Shown: positions 18,278 through 26,098, counted from the first letter of the stretch. The stretch is DNA of 64,000 nucleotides from Thalassolituus sp. UBA674 (GCA_002298335.1 DBNK01000039.1:46417-110416), one strand, 5' to 3'. Translations and numbers: made by a program. The notes: a model not told the origin generated them from the letters alone.

Positions 18278-18985
18278 TTATTCCTGACCCAGCCAGGCCC
18301 GTTCTTCGGCGTCTGACAGCACCCGGGCACCTGCGATTTCAGGGCCGGATGCGGTCTGATACCCCGGAGTTTCCGGCATTACCTGCCAGTGCCAGTCACC
18401 CGGTTCGCCACAGGCAATCAGGGTGCGGCTGCTTTCCGGCGTGTGCTGAATCACTTCGCGGCAGAACTCACCGTCGGCATTCTCGAAGCTCATCGCCAGT
18501 TCCGTGCGGCGCTCGCCACCATCATGGATATCCCCACTCAGTGCAGTATCGGCAAACTGATTCAGGCCCGCATCGATGGCGCCGTCAGGGCGGTACTGAA
18601 ACATCAGCGTTAGACCAAGAACCAGACTGGCGGCAATGCCCCAGGTGGCCATTGGTATGCGCGGCCCGGCGGACTTACCGGACTTACGCAGCGGGACGAC
18701 ATTGTCGTCGGCCCTGGCTTCGCTTTCTTTATCCTGGTCTGCCATGCCTTCGTCTGTCTGCGGCAGCGGCTGTGTCTGAATCATCTGCAGCAGCGCATCC
18801 GGCACGGGTGTCTCATCCGGCTGTGAAAAATAAGCTCTGGCGGCGTCGTTGGTGGCTCGCAGGGCATCCATCCTTGCGCTGAGTTCAGCAGAGGCGGCTA
18901 ATTCTGCTTCAATGGCCTGCATCTCTGCAGTATCCAGTTCGCCATCCAGATAGGCAGAGAGCTGTTCATCGCTGATCGGTTTCAT
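18278..18985 (-). CDS. Anti-sigma factor, transmembrane
   Basis: Protein of 235 residues. The N-terminus ISDEQLSAYLDGELDTAEMQAIEAELAASAELSARM is a typical anti-sigma domain without the zinc-binding HxxxCxxC motif. A linker with acidic and then basic residues leads to one membrane helix (TWGIAASLVLGLTLMFQ, near residue 120) and a periplasmic domain of about 100 residues with two Cys. GAGGA is 7 nt before the ATG at 18985, so I prefer it to 18991. It follows the ECF sigma gene by 12 nt and should hold that sigma factor at the membrane until released. Confidence 0.8.
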   Translation of the reverse strand: MKPISDEQLSAYLDGELDTAEMQAIEAELAASAELSARMDALRATNDAARAYFSQPDETPVPDALLQMIQTQPLPQTDEGMADQDKESEARADDNVVPLRKSGKSAGPRIPMATWGIAASLVLGLTLMFQYRPDGAIDAGLNQFADTALSGDIHDGGERRTELAMSFENADGEFCREVIQHTPESSRTLIACGEPGDWHWQVMPETPGYQTASGPEIAGARVLSDAEERAWLGQE

Positions 18986-18997
18986 GGTCATGTCCTC

Positions 18998-19489
18998 TTA
19001 CTCTGCCGCATTGGCTAAGCGGGTGCGGGCACGCGCTAGACGGCTCATTACCGTACCGGTAGGAATATCGAGAATATCCGCCGTTTCCTGATAGCTGCGA
19101 CCCTCCACGGCCACCAGATACAGCACCATGCGCAGACTCTCGCTGAGCTGGCCGATACGATGCTGCAGCTGCTCCAGTGAGCGCTGACTCAGGGTCAGGG
19201 CTTCCGGGTTGTGGTGCTCGTGGTCGGGCATCATGTCATCCTCAAATTCTTCCTGCGGGCGTTGAGCGCGCACGGTATCAATCCAGTGGTTTCGACACAG
19301 GCGGTACATCCAGCGGTCCATGTCGGTGCCCGGCGTAAACTGCTGCCAGCGCGACAAGGCTTTTTCCACAGAGGCCTGCAACAGGTCTTCACCATCAGGG
19401 CGGCTGTTGGTCAGGGCAAAACAGTAGCGGCGCAGTGCTGGCAGCACTGCGATCAGAGCCTCTCTGAATAGCTGTTCTTGTGTCTTCAT
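18998..19489 (-). CDS. ECF-family RNA polymerase sigma factor
   Basis: Protein of 163 residues with sigma region 2 (LPALRRYCFALTNSRPDGEDLLQASVEKAL, then WMYRLCRNHWIDTVRAQRP) and region 4 (LSESLRMVLYLVAVEGRSYQETADILDIPTGTVMSRLARARTRLA). It is encoded with its anti-sigma factor just downstream. Its promoter matches those of the divergent subtilase and the DUF5666 lipoprotein, which suggests autoregulation. The predicted transcription start falls at or beside the ATG, so the mRNA may be leaderless. The stimulus is unknown. Confidence 0.9.
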   Translation of the reverse strand: MKTQEQLFREALIAVLPALRRYCFALTNSRPDGEDLLQASVEKALSRWQQFTPGTDMDRWMYRLCRNHWIDTVRAQRPQEEFEDDMMPDHEHHNPEALTLSQRSLEQLQHRIGQLSESLRMVLYLVAVEGRSYQETADILDIPTGTVMSRLARARTRLANAAE

Positions 19490-19495
19490 ACCGGT

Positions 19496-19523
19496 TTAAC
19501 GGGCGGGATTCGCATTTATTCCC
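19496..19523 (-). promoter_or_regulatory. ECF-type promoter of the sigma factor gene
   Basis: On the minus strand GGGAATAAAT (19523-19514) is separated by 12 nt from CGTTAA (19501-19496). The same two boxes with identical spacing precede the DUF5666 lipoprotein (21235-21262), and a close variant precedes the subtilase (19560-19587). The -10 box ends only 6 nt before the ATG. Confidence 0.6.
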
Positions 19524-19558
19524 TTAAAACATCAAATAATTATGCGGGGATGTTTTAA
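19524..19558. repeat. Perfect 10-bp inverted repeat between divergent promoters
   Basis: TTAAAACATC (19524-19533) and GATGTTTTAA (19549-19558) are separated by 15 bp. Together they fill the space between the two divergent -35-like boxes. Each half therefore sits directly upstream of one promoter in the same orientation, as expected for a shared activator site or upstream element, or an operator spanning both. Confidence 0.6.
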
Positions 19559-19559
19559 A

Positions 19560-19587
19560 TGAAATAAAAACTGAATTTCTTCGTTAT
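19560..19587 (+). promoter_or_regulatory. ECF-type promoter of the acidic subtilase gene
   Basis: TGAAATAAAA (19560-19569), 12 nt, CGTTAT (19582-19587). It matches the sigma-gene and DUF5666-gene promoters at 7/10 and 5/6 positions with exactly the same spacing. The predicted start gives a leader of about 25 nt that contains AGGAAA before the ATG. Confidence 0.5.
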
Positions 19588-19619
19588 AGTAAAAATACTC
19601 ACGTTCAGGAAACCCAGTG

Positions 19620-21077
19620 ATGCTCTTCCGATCTCTCCTTATTGTTATGGTCTGCATTCTGTCATGGTCGGTGCCGTACGGTCACGCCAAGGATGCCGAA
19701 GACGAAATGGAAGACGCCGCCGAAGAAATGGCAGAAGACGCTGAAGATGATATGGAAGACGCTGAGGATGACGCCGAAGACGATGAAGAAGACGAACGCG
19801 AAGAAGATCTCGAAGACGAATTAGAAGATGACCTCGAAGACCGCCTCGAAGAAGCCGAAGAACTGGAAGACGACCTCGAAGACCGTCTTGAAGACATGCT
19901 CGAAGATCATGAAGACGACGATGACGACGACCGCGAAGATGATCTCGATGACGACCTGGAAGATCGTCTCGAAGATGACATCGAAGACATGGACATGCGC
20001 ACCGAAGAGCGCATCGAACGGCAGACCGAACGCCTGCACCAGCTGTGGGAAATCGAAGCCGCAGCGGATGACCTCGAGTCCTTCGTGGTCGCCGATCAGT
20101 TCATTGCCCTGCTGAGCGAAAACGAACTGCAGAATGCCCTCGCCGATGGCCGCAGCGTCATCAGTACTGAATCCCTCGACAGTCTCGGCGGCTATCTGGT
20201 GACCTTTGATAACGCCCGCGACGCCAAAGCCTATGACGCTGACGTAAACCATGTGTATCAGCTGGATGCCATCGCGGCTGCTCAGCCTCAGTCAGTGCGA
20301 AGCTTTGCCAGCCTCACCGGTGCTGCAACGCCAATTTCATCAGACGCTGTCATCGGCATGATGGATTCCACCATAGACACCGGTCATGCCTGTTTTGAGG
20401 GTGTCAGTATCACTCAGAAAGATTTCTACCCCAGTGGCGCCGAGCCTGCCCCAGAGCACGGCACAGCCATGGCATCGGTCATTACCGGCCACTGTGGTCT
20501 GCTGGAAGGGGCATCTCTGGTTAACGCCGCGGTGTTTGGCCGTCAGCCGGATGGCGGACTGGTACTGGCATCCGCCAGAGAGCTGATTGCCGGGCTTAAC
20601 TGGCTCGCGGGGCAGGGGGTAACCCTGATTAACCTGTCGCTTTCCGGCCCGCAGAACCGTGTGCTCGACAACGTGTTGGCGACCCTGAATCAGCGTCAGG
20701 TATGGCTGGTGGCTTCATCCGGCAATGATGGCGCGGCGGCTTTCCCGCGTTATCCGGCAGCGACCCAAGGTGTGATCGCCGTTACCGCGGTTGATCAGAA
20801 TCTGGCGATCTATCCACGTGCGGTGCGCGGAGACCATCTGGATTTTGCCGCCCCCGGCGTGGGTGTGTTGGTGGCCGCACCCGATAACGCGAACAGGATG
20901 ACCATGCAGGGTATGGACGGCACCTCGGTCGCCGCCGCTTACGCCAGTGCCCTGCTGGCGGTAGCCAGGTCGCACAACACGTCACTCAACAGCCTGCAGA
21001 AAAACGCTTCTGATCTGGGCGAACCCGGCCGTGACAGTGTGTATGGTTTTGGCCTGATTCAGGCGGATAAAAAATAA
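19620..21077 (+). CDS. Secreted S8 (subtilisin-like) serine peptidase with acidic N-terminal segment
   Basis: Protein of 485 residues. A signal peptide (ending near GHA, residue 23) is followed by about 100 residues made almost only of Asp and Glu with regularly spaced Leu/Met/Arg, in units such as EDDLEDRLED. A linker of about 110 residues precedes the catalytic domain. The triad is visible: Asp in GMMDSTIDTGHA, His in EHGTAMASVITG, Ser in GMDGTSVAAAYASALLA; the oxyanion Asn is in SSGNDGAAAFP. The acidic segment may be a propeptide, calcium-binding or charged coiled coil. AGGAAA supports ATG 19620; GTG 19617 is the alternative. It is divergent from the sigma factor and shares its promoter type. 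Confidence 0.85.
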   Translation: MLFRSLLIVMVCILSWSVPYGHAKDAEDEMEDAAEEMAEDAEDDMEDAEDDAEDDEEDEREEDLEDELEDDLEDRLEEAEELEDDLEDRLEDMLEDHEDDDDDDREDDLDDDLEDRLEDDIEDMDMRTEERIERQTERLHQLWEIEAAADDLESFVVADQFIALLSENELQNALADGRSVISTESLDSLGGYLVTFDNARDAKAYDADVNHVYQLDAIAAAQPQSVRSFASLTGAATPISSDAVIGMMDSTIDTGHACFEGVSITQKDFYPSGAEPAPEHGTAMASVITGHCGLLEGASLVNAAVFGRQPDGGLVLASARELIAGLNWLAGQGVTLINLSLSGPQNRVLDNVLATLNQRQVWLVASSGNDGAAAFPRYPAATQGVIAVTAVDQNLAIYPRAVRGDHLDFAAPGVGVLVAAPDNANRMTMQGMDGTSVAAAYASALLAVARSHNTSLNSLQKNASDLGEPGRDSVYGFGLIQADKK

Positions 21078-21081
21078 TTTT

Positions 21082-21225
21082 AAGGCACCTCTGAAAAATG
21101 TAGGCGAAGTAGCTTCTGGTAGGCAAAAACGGTCGAAAAAGCGCAGTTTACAGGGTGTAAATGAGCATTTTGAGTCCGTTTTTAACACCCCGGAAGCAAT
21201 GCAGGTAATTTTTCAGAGGTGCCTT
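21082..21225 (+). repeat. Structured repeat element, copy 1
   Basis: A 144-bp element with perfect 17-bp terminal inverted repeats (AAGGCACCTCTGAAAAA at 21082-21098 and its complement at 21209-21225). It contains a 68-bp core (21122-21189) that folds into nested stems and is shared with copies at 37341-37408 and 42061-42128. It lies between the subtilase stop and the DUF5666 promoter, ending 9 bp before the -35-like box. No coding capacity is evident. Confidence 0.8.
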
Positions 21226-21234
21226 TAAAAAAAA

Positions 21235-21262
21235 GGGAATAAATCTTCGGTTGGTTCGTTAA
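21235..21262 (+). promoter_or_regulatory. ECF-type promoter of the DUF5666 lipoprotein operon
   Basis: GGGAATAAAT (21235-21244), 12 nt, CGTTAA (21257-21262), identical in both boxes and spacing to the sigma-gene promoter. The expected leader is about 45 nt. Confidence 0.6.
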
Positions 21263-21312
21263 CCCCTCACAGGAACAGAATCCTGACTTAATGATCTGCT
21301 GAGGTAATCACT

Positions 21313-22851
21313 ATGAAACCAGTTATCCGTTATTCCGTCACTGCACTGTCTTCCGCGCTTCTGCTTGCCGCCTGTGGTGGTTCCGGCAGCAGCTCCGGAA
21401 CTGCTCCGCAGGCCGAAGAAACCAACCGCACCATCCAAGGGACTATCGATGGCTTCGGCAGCGTCATCATTGATGGCGTGCACTACGACAGCAGCAGCAC
21501 CAGCTTCACCATCGACGATAACCCAGGGTCTGAATCCGACCTGCGCGTTGGTCAGGTGGTGATCCTCAGCGGGTCTGACGATGGTAAAGAAGGCAAGGCC
21601 GTCAGCATCAGCTACGATGCCAGCGTCAAAGGCCCGGTCAGTAATGTTGATAACGCCGCCGGCACCTTCACCGTGCTTGGACAGGCCGTGGTTACCGACG
21701 CCATGACGGTGTTTGAAGGCACCAGTATGGACACCCTCAGCAACGGCGAGATGGTCGAAGTGAGTGGTTACACCGACAGCGACGGTCAGTGGCGCGCCAC
21801 CTATGTTGAGCTGGAAGACAGCGGCGAAGCGGAACTGCGCGGAACTGTGAGCAGCCTCGATGAAGCCGCTCAGACCTTTATGATCGGCAGTCAGCTGGTG
21901 AGCTATTCCGGCACAACGGAAATGGAGCTGGATGAAGCTGCTCTGCGCGACGGTATGCTGGTGGAAGTCGAAGGTACCGTCGTGGCCACAGACAGCGGCG
22001 ATGTGCTGGAAGCCGACAGCATTGAACAGGAAGATGACTCCCATTCAGAGCACGGTGATGATGACTCCCGCGTCAGCGGCTACATCACTGAACTCTCAGA
22101 TGGCGCCATGACCGTCGGCAGCACCCCGGTACAGCTGCCAGATGACGTGCGCTACGAACACGGCACCAGCGCCGATCTGGCTCTGAACGTGTTTGTAAAA
22201 GTCGAAGGTCAGTTCGACGCCGATGGCAACCTGGTGGCCGATGAAGTCGAGTTTGAGGATGAAGTAAAACTCGAGCTTGAAGGTCCGGTGACTGCCGTCA
22301 GCGACACCACAGTCACTGTCATGGGCGTGGAAGCCATCGTCGATACCAGCACCCGGGTGAAGGATGAGCGCGACGACCTGCATTACTTCTCACTGAGCGA
22401 CATCAGCGTCGGCGACTATGTCGAACTGCGCCTGAGCGAAAACGCCGACGGCACCTATCAGGCCCTGCGTCTGGAACGTGAAGAAGACGATAACGAAGTG
22501 AAAGTGACCGCCCCGGTCGACTCCATTGATACGGCTGCTGAGCTGATTGTGATGCTCGACATCACCATCGATATGGCGGGTGTCTCCTCACCGGATCTGA
22601 GCACATTGGTGGTCGGCGATTATCTGGAAGTCGACGGCACGTGGAACGGCGATATCATCACCGCCACAGAGGCTGAATACGAACACGACTATGATGACGA
22701 CTCTCATGAGGAGCATGGCGATGACGACTCACATGATGACAGTGACGATTCCGATGATGACAGCGATGATGATTCAGACGACTCAGATGATGATTCTGAT
22801 GATGACAGCGACGACTCGGACGATGATTCTGATGATGACGGCGATGACTGA
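21313..22851 (+). CDS. DUF5666-repeat lipoprotein with Asp/Ser-rich tail
   Basis: Protein of 512 residues with a lipobox (LLLAACGG; Cys near residue 21). Five or six similar beta-rich modules of about 70-80 residues follow, each starting like GTIDGFGSVIIDG, GPVSNVDNAAGTFTVLGQ, GTVSSLDEAAQTFMIGSQ or GPVTAVSDTTVTVMG, as in DUF5666 proteins. The last 60 residues are DDS/DDD repeats with His. It is likely anchored in the outer membrane. The acidic tail parallels the acidic segment of the subtilase and may bind cations. A promoter of the shared ECF type lies upstream and a barrel protein gene downstream. Confidence 0.8.
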   Translation: MKPVIRYSVTALSSALLLAACGGSGSSSGTAPQAEETNRTIQGTIDGFGSVIIDGVHYDSSSTSFTIDDNPGSESDLRVGQVVILSGSDDGKEGKAVSISYDASVKGPVSNVDNAAGTFTVLGQAVVTDAMTVFEGTSMDTLSNGEMVEVSGYTDSDGQWRATYVELEDSGEAELRGTVSSLDEAAQTFMIGSQLVSYSGTTEMELDEAALRDGMLVEVEGTVVATDSGDVLEADSIEQEDDSHSEHGDDDSRVSGYITELSDGAMTVGSTPVQLPDDVRYEHGTSADLALNVFVKVEGQFDADGNLVADEVEFEDEVKLELEGPVTAVSDTTVTVMGVEAIVDTSTRVKDERDDLHYFSLSDISVGDYVELRLSENADGTYQALRLEREEDDNEVKVTAPVDSIDTAAELIVMLDITIDMAGVSSPDLSTLVVGDYLEVDGTWNGDIITATEAEYEHDYDDDSHEEHGDDDSHDDSDDSDDDSDDDSDDSDDDSDDDSDDSDDDSDDDGDD

Positions 22852-22872
22852 TCGTAACCAGGAGACCAGTGC

Positions 22873-23772
22873 TTGAAGGCACTCCATAAAACCCTGCAGG
22901 CTGCCACTTTCGTGGCAGCCTTTTTCGCGTATCCGGCACTCGCTGAACTGCAGCTTGGTGCCGCGGCCATGGCGCAGTACGACAGCAACGTCCTCACCGA
23001 CGACGATGTCACCCTGCAGACCACCGCGGCCACGGGCACCAAACTGTCGGCGTTTGCCGGTTATGGCGGGCGCCTGCCCGACAGCATTCCCGGTAATCTG
23101 CAGTGGCAGGGGCGTTACGACGTCTCAAAATCCAGCTGGCAGAACGTCTCGGGTTACGACAGCCTGTTGCAGAGCGGTTATCTGCGCCTCAGCCGCAAAG
23201 GCCGCTTCTCGCCAGAAGTATCCCTGCTGATGGCCGATGCTCAGGTCGAAGGGCAGGACTTTCTGGAGTTGAAGCGGGTTTCTCCAGCCATTGGTTACCT
23301 GTGGTCGTCCGACTGGTATGCCCGCGCTCAGCTCGATCTCAGCCAGAAAACCTTCGCCCAGTATCCGGAGCGAGACAGCGACCAGCTGCGCGCGCGGCTG
23401 ATGCTCTACTGGTTGATGGATAAAACCCGGCGTTATCTGAGTGTGCAGGCAGGCATCAAACGCGAAGACGCCCGTGACCCGCTCTACAGCTATCAGGCCT
23501 TTACCGGCCGGCTGCGCTGGAAAGATACCTTCGGCCCGGTACGCTGGGACATTGGGATGAAAACAGAGCTGCGTCAGTACGACGAAATCCGCGAAAGTTT
23601 AGGAGAAGAGCGGCAGGATCAGCGCTACCGTTTCAGTACCGGAGTGGAATGGCCCATCGCTGCAGGTTTCAGCTTTGTCGCCGAAGCCGGGCACGACATT
23701 TACCGCTCCAATCTGGATGTCGCCGACTACAGCCAGAACCGGCTGGAAGCCGGTATTGAATGGGAATACTGA
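22873..23772 (+). CDS. Predicted outer-membrane beta-barrel protein
   Basis: Protein of 299 residues starting with TTG; AGGAG lies 8 nt before it. A signal peptide (AFFAYPALA) is followed by alternating amphipathic strands rich in Tyr, Trp, Arg and Gln (WYARAQLDLSQKTF, RRYLSVQAGIKRE, RWDIGMKTELRQYDE), and the chain ends in EAGIEWEY with an aromatic last residue, as expected for a barrel inserted by BamA. It begins 21 nt after the DUF5666 lipoprotein and is surely co-transcribed. It may export or anchor that lipoprotein, but this is only a guess from position. Confidence 0.75.
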   Translation: MKALHKTLQAATFVAAFFAYPALAELQLGAAAMAQYDSNVLTDDDVTLQTTAATGTKLSAFAGYGGRLPDSIPGNLQWQGRYDVSKSSWQNVSGYDSLLQSGYLRLSRKGRFSPEVSLLMADAQVEGQDFLELKRVSPAIGYLWSSDWYARAQLDLSQKTFAQYPERDSDQLRARLMLYWLMDKTRRYLSVQAGIKREDARDPLYSYQAFTGRLRWKDTFGPVRWDIGMKTELRQYDEIRESLGEERQDQRYRFSTGVEWPIAAGFSFVAEAGHDIYRSNLDVADYSQNRLEAGIEWEY

Positions 23773-23782
23773 TCAGGCCGGA

Positions 23783-24346
23783 TCACTCAGCCTGATCGTA
23801 ACCCTCAGCAATGTGCTTGTCTTTCAAGCGTACATAATTGCCCGCGCCGTAGGTGAAAAAGCTGCGTTCTTTCTCAGTGATCGGGCGCACCGGTTTTGCA
23901 GGGGTGCCCATATACACATAGCCGCTTTCCAGAACCTTACCCGGTGACACGGTCGCACCCGCCGCGACAATCACTTCGTCTTCCACCACCGCGCCATCCA
24001 TGATCATCGACTTCATACCGATCAATACCCGGTTGCCGATGGTGCAGCCATGCAGCATGGCCTGATGGCCAATGGTCACGTCATCACCGATGATCAGCGG
24101 ATACCCGCCGGGGTTGTAGTCCGAGGCGTGGGTGATGTGCAGCACCGCGCCGTCCTGCACTGAGGTACGCGCGCCGATGCGGATCTTATGCATGTCGCCA
24201 CGGATCACCGCCAGCGGCCACACCGAACAGTCATCACCCAGATGCACATCACCGATCACCACCGCCGTACGGTCAACAAACACCCGCTCGCCCAGTTGCG
24301 GAGTGATGCCCTGATAGGGACGGATGTCTTTGTGTGAACTGCTCAT
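23783..24346 (-). CDS. Gamma-carbonic anhydrase-family hexapeptide protein
   Basis: Protein of 187 residues with left-handed beta-helix hexapeptide repeats (VVIGDVHLGDDCSVWPLAVIRGDMHKIRIGARTSV). The three metal-ligand histidines of the family are present in VLHITHASD, IGHQAM and MLHGCT. The C-terminus SGYVYMGTPAKPVRPITEKE matches the YrdA/PaaY type. Activity as a carbonic anhydrase or thioesterase is not certain for this subgroup. It converges with the barrel gene, 10 bp apart. Confidence 0.88.
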   Translation of the reverse strand: MSSSHKDIRPYQGITPQLGERVFVDRTAVVIGDVHLGDDCSVWPLAVIRGDMHKIRIGARTSVQDGAVLHITHASDYNPGGYPLIIGDDVTIGHQAMLHGCTIGNRVLIGMKSMIMDGAVVEDEVIVAAGATVSPGKVLESGYVYMGTPAKPVRPITEKERSFFTYGAGNYVRLKDKHIAEGYDQAE

Positions 24347-24361
24347 GGGGTGCTCCGGGAA

Positions 24362-24670
24362 TTACAAATCAGTCGTTTCCGATGTTATCTGCATACGTTG
24401 ATGCAGAACACGTATCAGGGTAGCTGTGTCGTCATCTGTTCTGGTCAGGAGTATATGACTGTTACACACAACGATGCGAACGGTCGGTCCTATCTCTGAA
24501 CTCAGAGGGAATTGCTCAGGGTTTGCGGCGACCGCCATTACAGCCAGATTGATATCATCCAGATATTCATCTGCCTTCGCTTCACCCCATTTCTCAGCCG
24601 AAAACTGCCAGATGTTTATCAGATCTTCCTCAGCCTTTGGAAGCCTGATGATTCGCCTCTTGTGATTCAC
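24362..24670 (-). CDS. parE: ParE-family toxin (RelE/ParE superfamily)
   Basis: Protein of 102 residues. The N-terminus VNHKRRIIRLPKAEEDLINIWQFSAEKWGEAKADEYLDDI is the standard ParE opening, and IVVCNSHILLTR...TLIRVLHQRM the closing strands. ParE toxins poison DNA gyrase. The GTG start at 24670 is supported by AGGAGG nine bases upstream. It overlaps the end of the parD gene by 41 nt. ParD, encoded upstream in the same transcript, should neutralise it. Confidence 0.85.
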   Translation of the reverse strand: MNHKRRIIRLPKAEEDLINIWQFSAEKWGEAKADEYLDDINLAVMAVAANPEQFPLSSEIGPTVRIVVCNSHILLTRTDDDTATLIRVLHQRMQITSETTDL

Positions 24671-24917
24671 GCTTGCTGGCCTCCTGCCGTGCTTTCTGTT
24701 TGATGGCTTCCATGTCCAGATCGGTCGCAACACCACTGTTCAGACCTTCATCCAGTGCGGCCTGCAGGTTTTCAATCTTACGCTGCCGCTCCTGATCCCG
24801 GCGGATCAGATCACGGATGTACTCGCTGTCGTTGGTGAAGTCACCGCTGGCAATGCGCGATTTCACCCACTCACTCTGATTGCTGGTCAGCGTAATGGTT
24901 TTACGGACGGTGCTCAT
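24630..24917 (-). CDS. parD: ParD-family antitoxin
   Basis: Protein of 95 residues. MSTVRKTITLTSNQSEWVKSRIASGDFTNDSEYIRDLIRRDQ is the ribbon-helix-helix DNA-binding part typical of ParD, followed by a charged, probably disordered toxin-binding tail. The ATG at 24917 has AGAGAGGTAA upstream; the longer frame from 25010 is rejected. It should bind ParE and repress the parDE promoter. Confidence 0.88.
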   Translation of the reverse strand: MSTVRKTITLTSNQSEWVKSRIASGDFTNDSEYIRDLIRRDQERQRKIENLQAALDEGLNSGVATDLDMEAIKQKARQEASKRESQEANHQASKG

Positions 24918-25029
24918 AGGGCTTACCTCTCTCAGATCCTGAGCAACTGTGTGTGCGCAGATAATCATACTATTGGTGCAGTTATGCACACTATGAGACC
25001 GGCCTGTCATGCTGTCAACGGCGTCTGGA

Positions 25030-25734
25030 TTAACGGTCGGGCTGAGATTCTTCTGTCTGATCCCGGCGGGCGGTCATGCGGTACACCTTAAGGTCGGTCA
25101 GGCCATGCCCGCCACGGTCTTCGTACACGGTATCCAGCAGCTGCACATGAAACAGGTCGCGGTAGAGAGCGAGTACCTCATCGTCAGAAGTTGGTGCCTG
25201 CCCGCGTGAAGTATTCGTGGCATCTTCTGTGGTCATCAGAAAAATCACGGTCCCGGCGTGCATCAGGGTCTGCAGGTGTGCGACGTAACGGGCCCGCAGC
25301 TCGGCGGGCAGGGCCGTCAGGGCAGCGCGGTCAAACACCGCATCGAAACGTCCCAGTTGCTGGGTTCGGATGGCAAAGAAATCACCGCACCAGATGGTCA
25401 GTCCGGGGCTGCTCCAGCGGGTAAATGCCCCCTGGCGAGTTTTGCGTGGCTTCAGCGGCAGTCCCTGGAAGAAGGCTTTGGCCGCCACAGGGCTAAGCTC
25501 TACGCCGACCACATCAAACCCCTGTTGTTGCAACCACAGCATATCCAGACTTTTGCCGCACAGCGGCACCAGAATGCGGCTGCCGGGGGGCAGGTTCTGG
25601 CGATGCCAGCAGCTGATCAGCTGCTCATTGGTCGCCTCCTGATGAAACCCGCCTATGGTGTTGTCGCGCCACATCTGCAGCCAGTAAGGGTGATCATCCG
25701 ACGTGTCATCCGGGGCAGCCGGTTTATCCGTCAT
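25030..25734 (-). CDS. tpm: Thiopurine S-methyltransferase
   Basis: Protein of 234 residues. YWLQMWRDNTIGGFHQEATNEQLISCW at the N-terminus, RILVPLCGKSLDMLWLQQQGFDVVGVELS (SAM-binding) and FDAVFDRAALTALPAELRARYVAHL are hallmarks of bacterial TPMT. The enzyme methylates thiopurines, and bacterial forms also methylate selenium and tellurium oxyanions to volatile products. That may be relevant beside the selenium uptake genes 20 kb away, but is speculative. Two starts (25734 and 25752) are possible and neither has a good ribosome-binding site. Confidence 0.88.
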   Translation of the reverse strand: MTDKPAAPDDTSDDHPYWLQMWRDNTIGGFHQEATNEQLISCWHRQNLPPGSRILVPLCGKSLDMLWLQQQGFDVVGVELSPVAAKAFFQGLPLKPRKTRQGAFTRWSSPGLTIWCGDFFAIRTQQLGRFDAVFDRAALTALPAELRARYVAHLQTLMHAGTVIFLMTTEDATNTSRGQAPTSDDEVLALYRDLFHVQLLDTVYEDRGGHGLTDLKVYRMTARRDQTEESQPDR

Positions 25735-26098
25735 AAGCAGGCCAGTGGGCACAGGCCCGGTACAGCAGAAGCAGGGGTAACATGGTCAGGCACTCTGTGG
25801 GGAAAGAAACAATCGCAACCCCGGCAGGAGGAAACGGGCATAACCGACAGATGGGGATAACGACAGCAAAAAAGCTCCGCTCCAGACTCAGGCCCTCTCG
25901 TAGCAGGTCTGAGCGGCAGGCGCGTTACTCGTAATGCTCACGTCTATGGCCTTTGCGCCGCTGTCAGTCACAGAGGCTCTGCAACAACCGCTCCAGTGCA
26001 CAGAAACCGCGCTGCTACTTGAAATCACCACCGCCGCCCCAAATACTGACGTCATATTCCGCGTTTTTCCGACGCCTGACCCGGGACCTGTTTTTTTT
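25735..26098. other. Intergenic region between tpm and prlC
   Basis: No gene is supported here. Open frames run through it on both strands, but no ribosome-binding site or recognisable protein was found. It must hold the divergent promoters of tpm and prlC; I could not place them with confidence. Confidence 0.4.

Noticed and set aside
19682..19897. Long serine-rich minus-strand frame opposite the acidic subtilase segment
   Set aside because: It is the reverse-strand shadow of GAA/GAC-rich codons; no ribosome-binding site and no protein-like composition.
22704..23042. Serine-rich minus-strand frame opposite the DUF5666 tail
   Set aside because: Reverse-strand shadow of GAT/GAC/AGC repeats, overlapping two well-supported genes.
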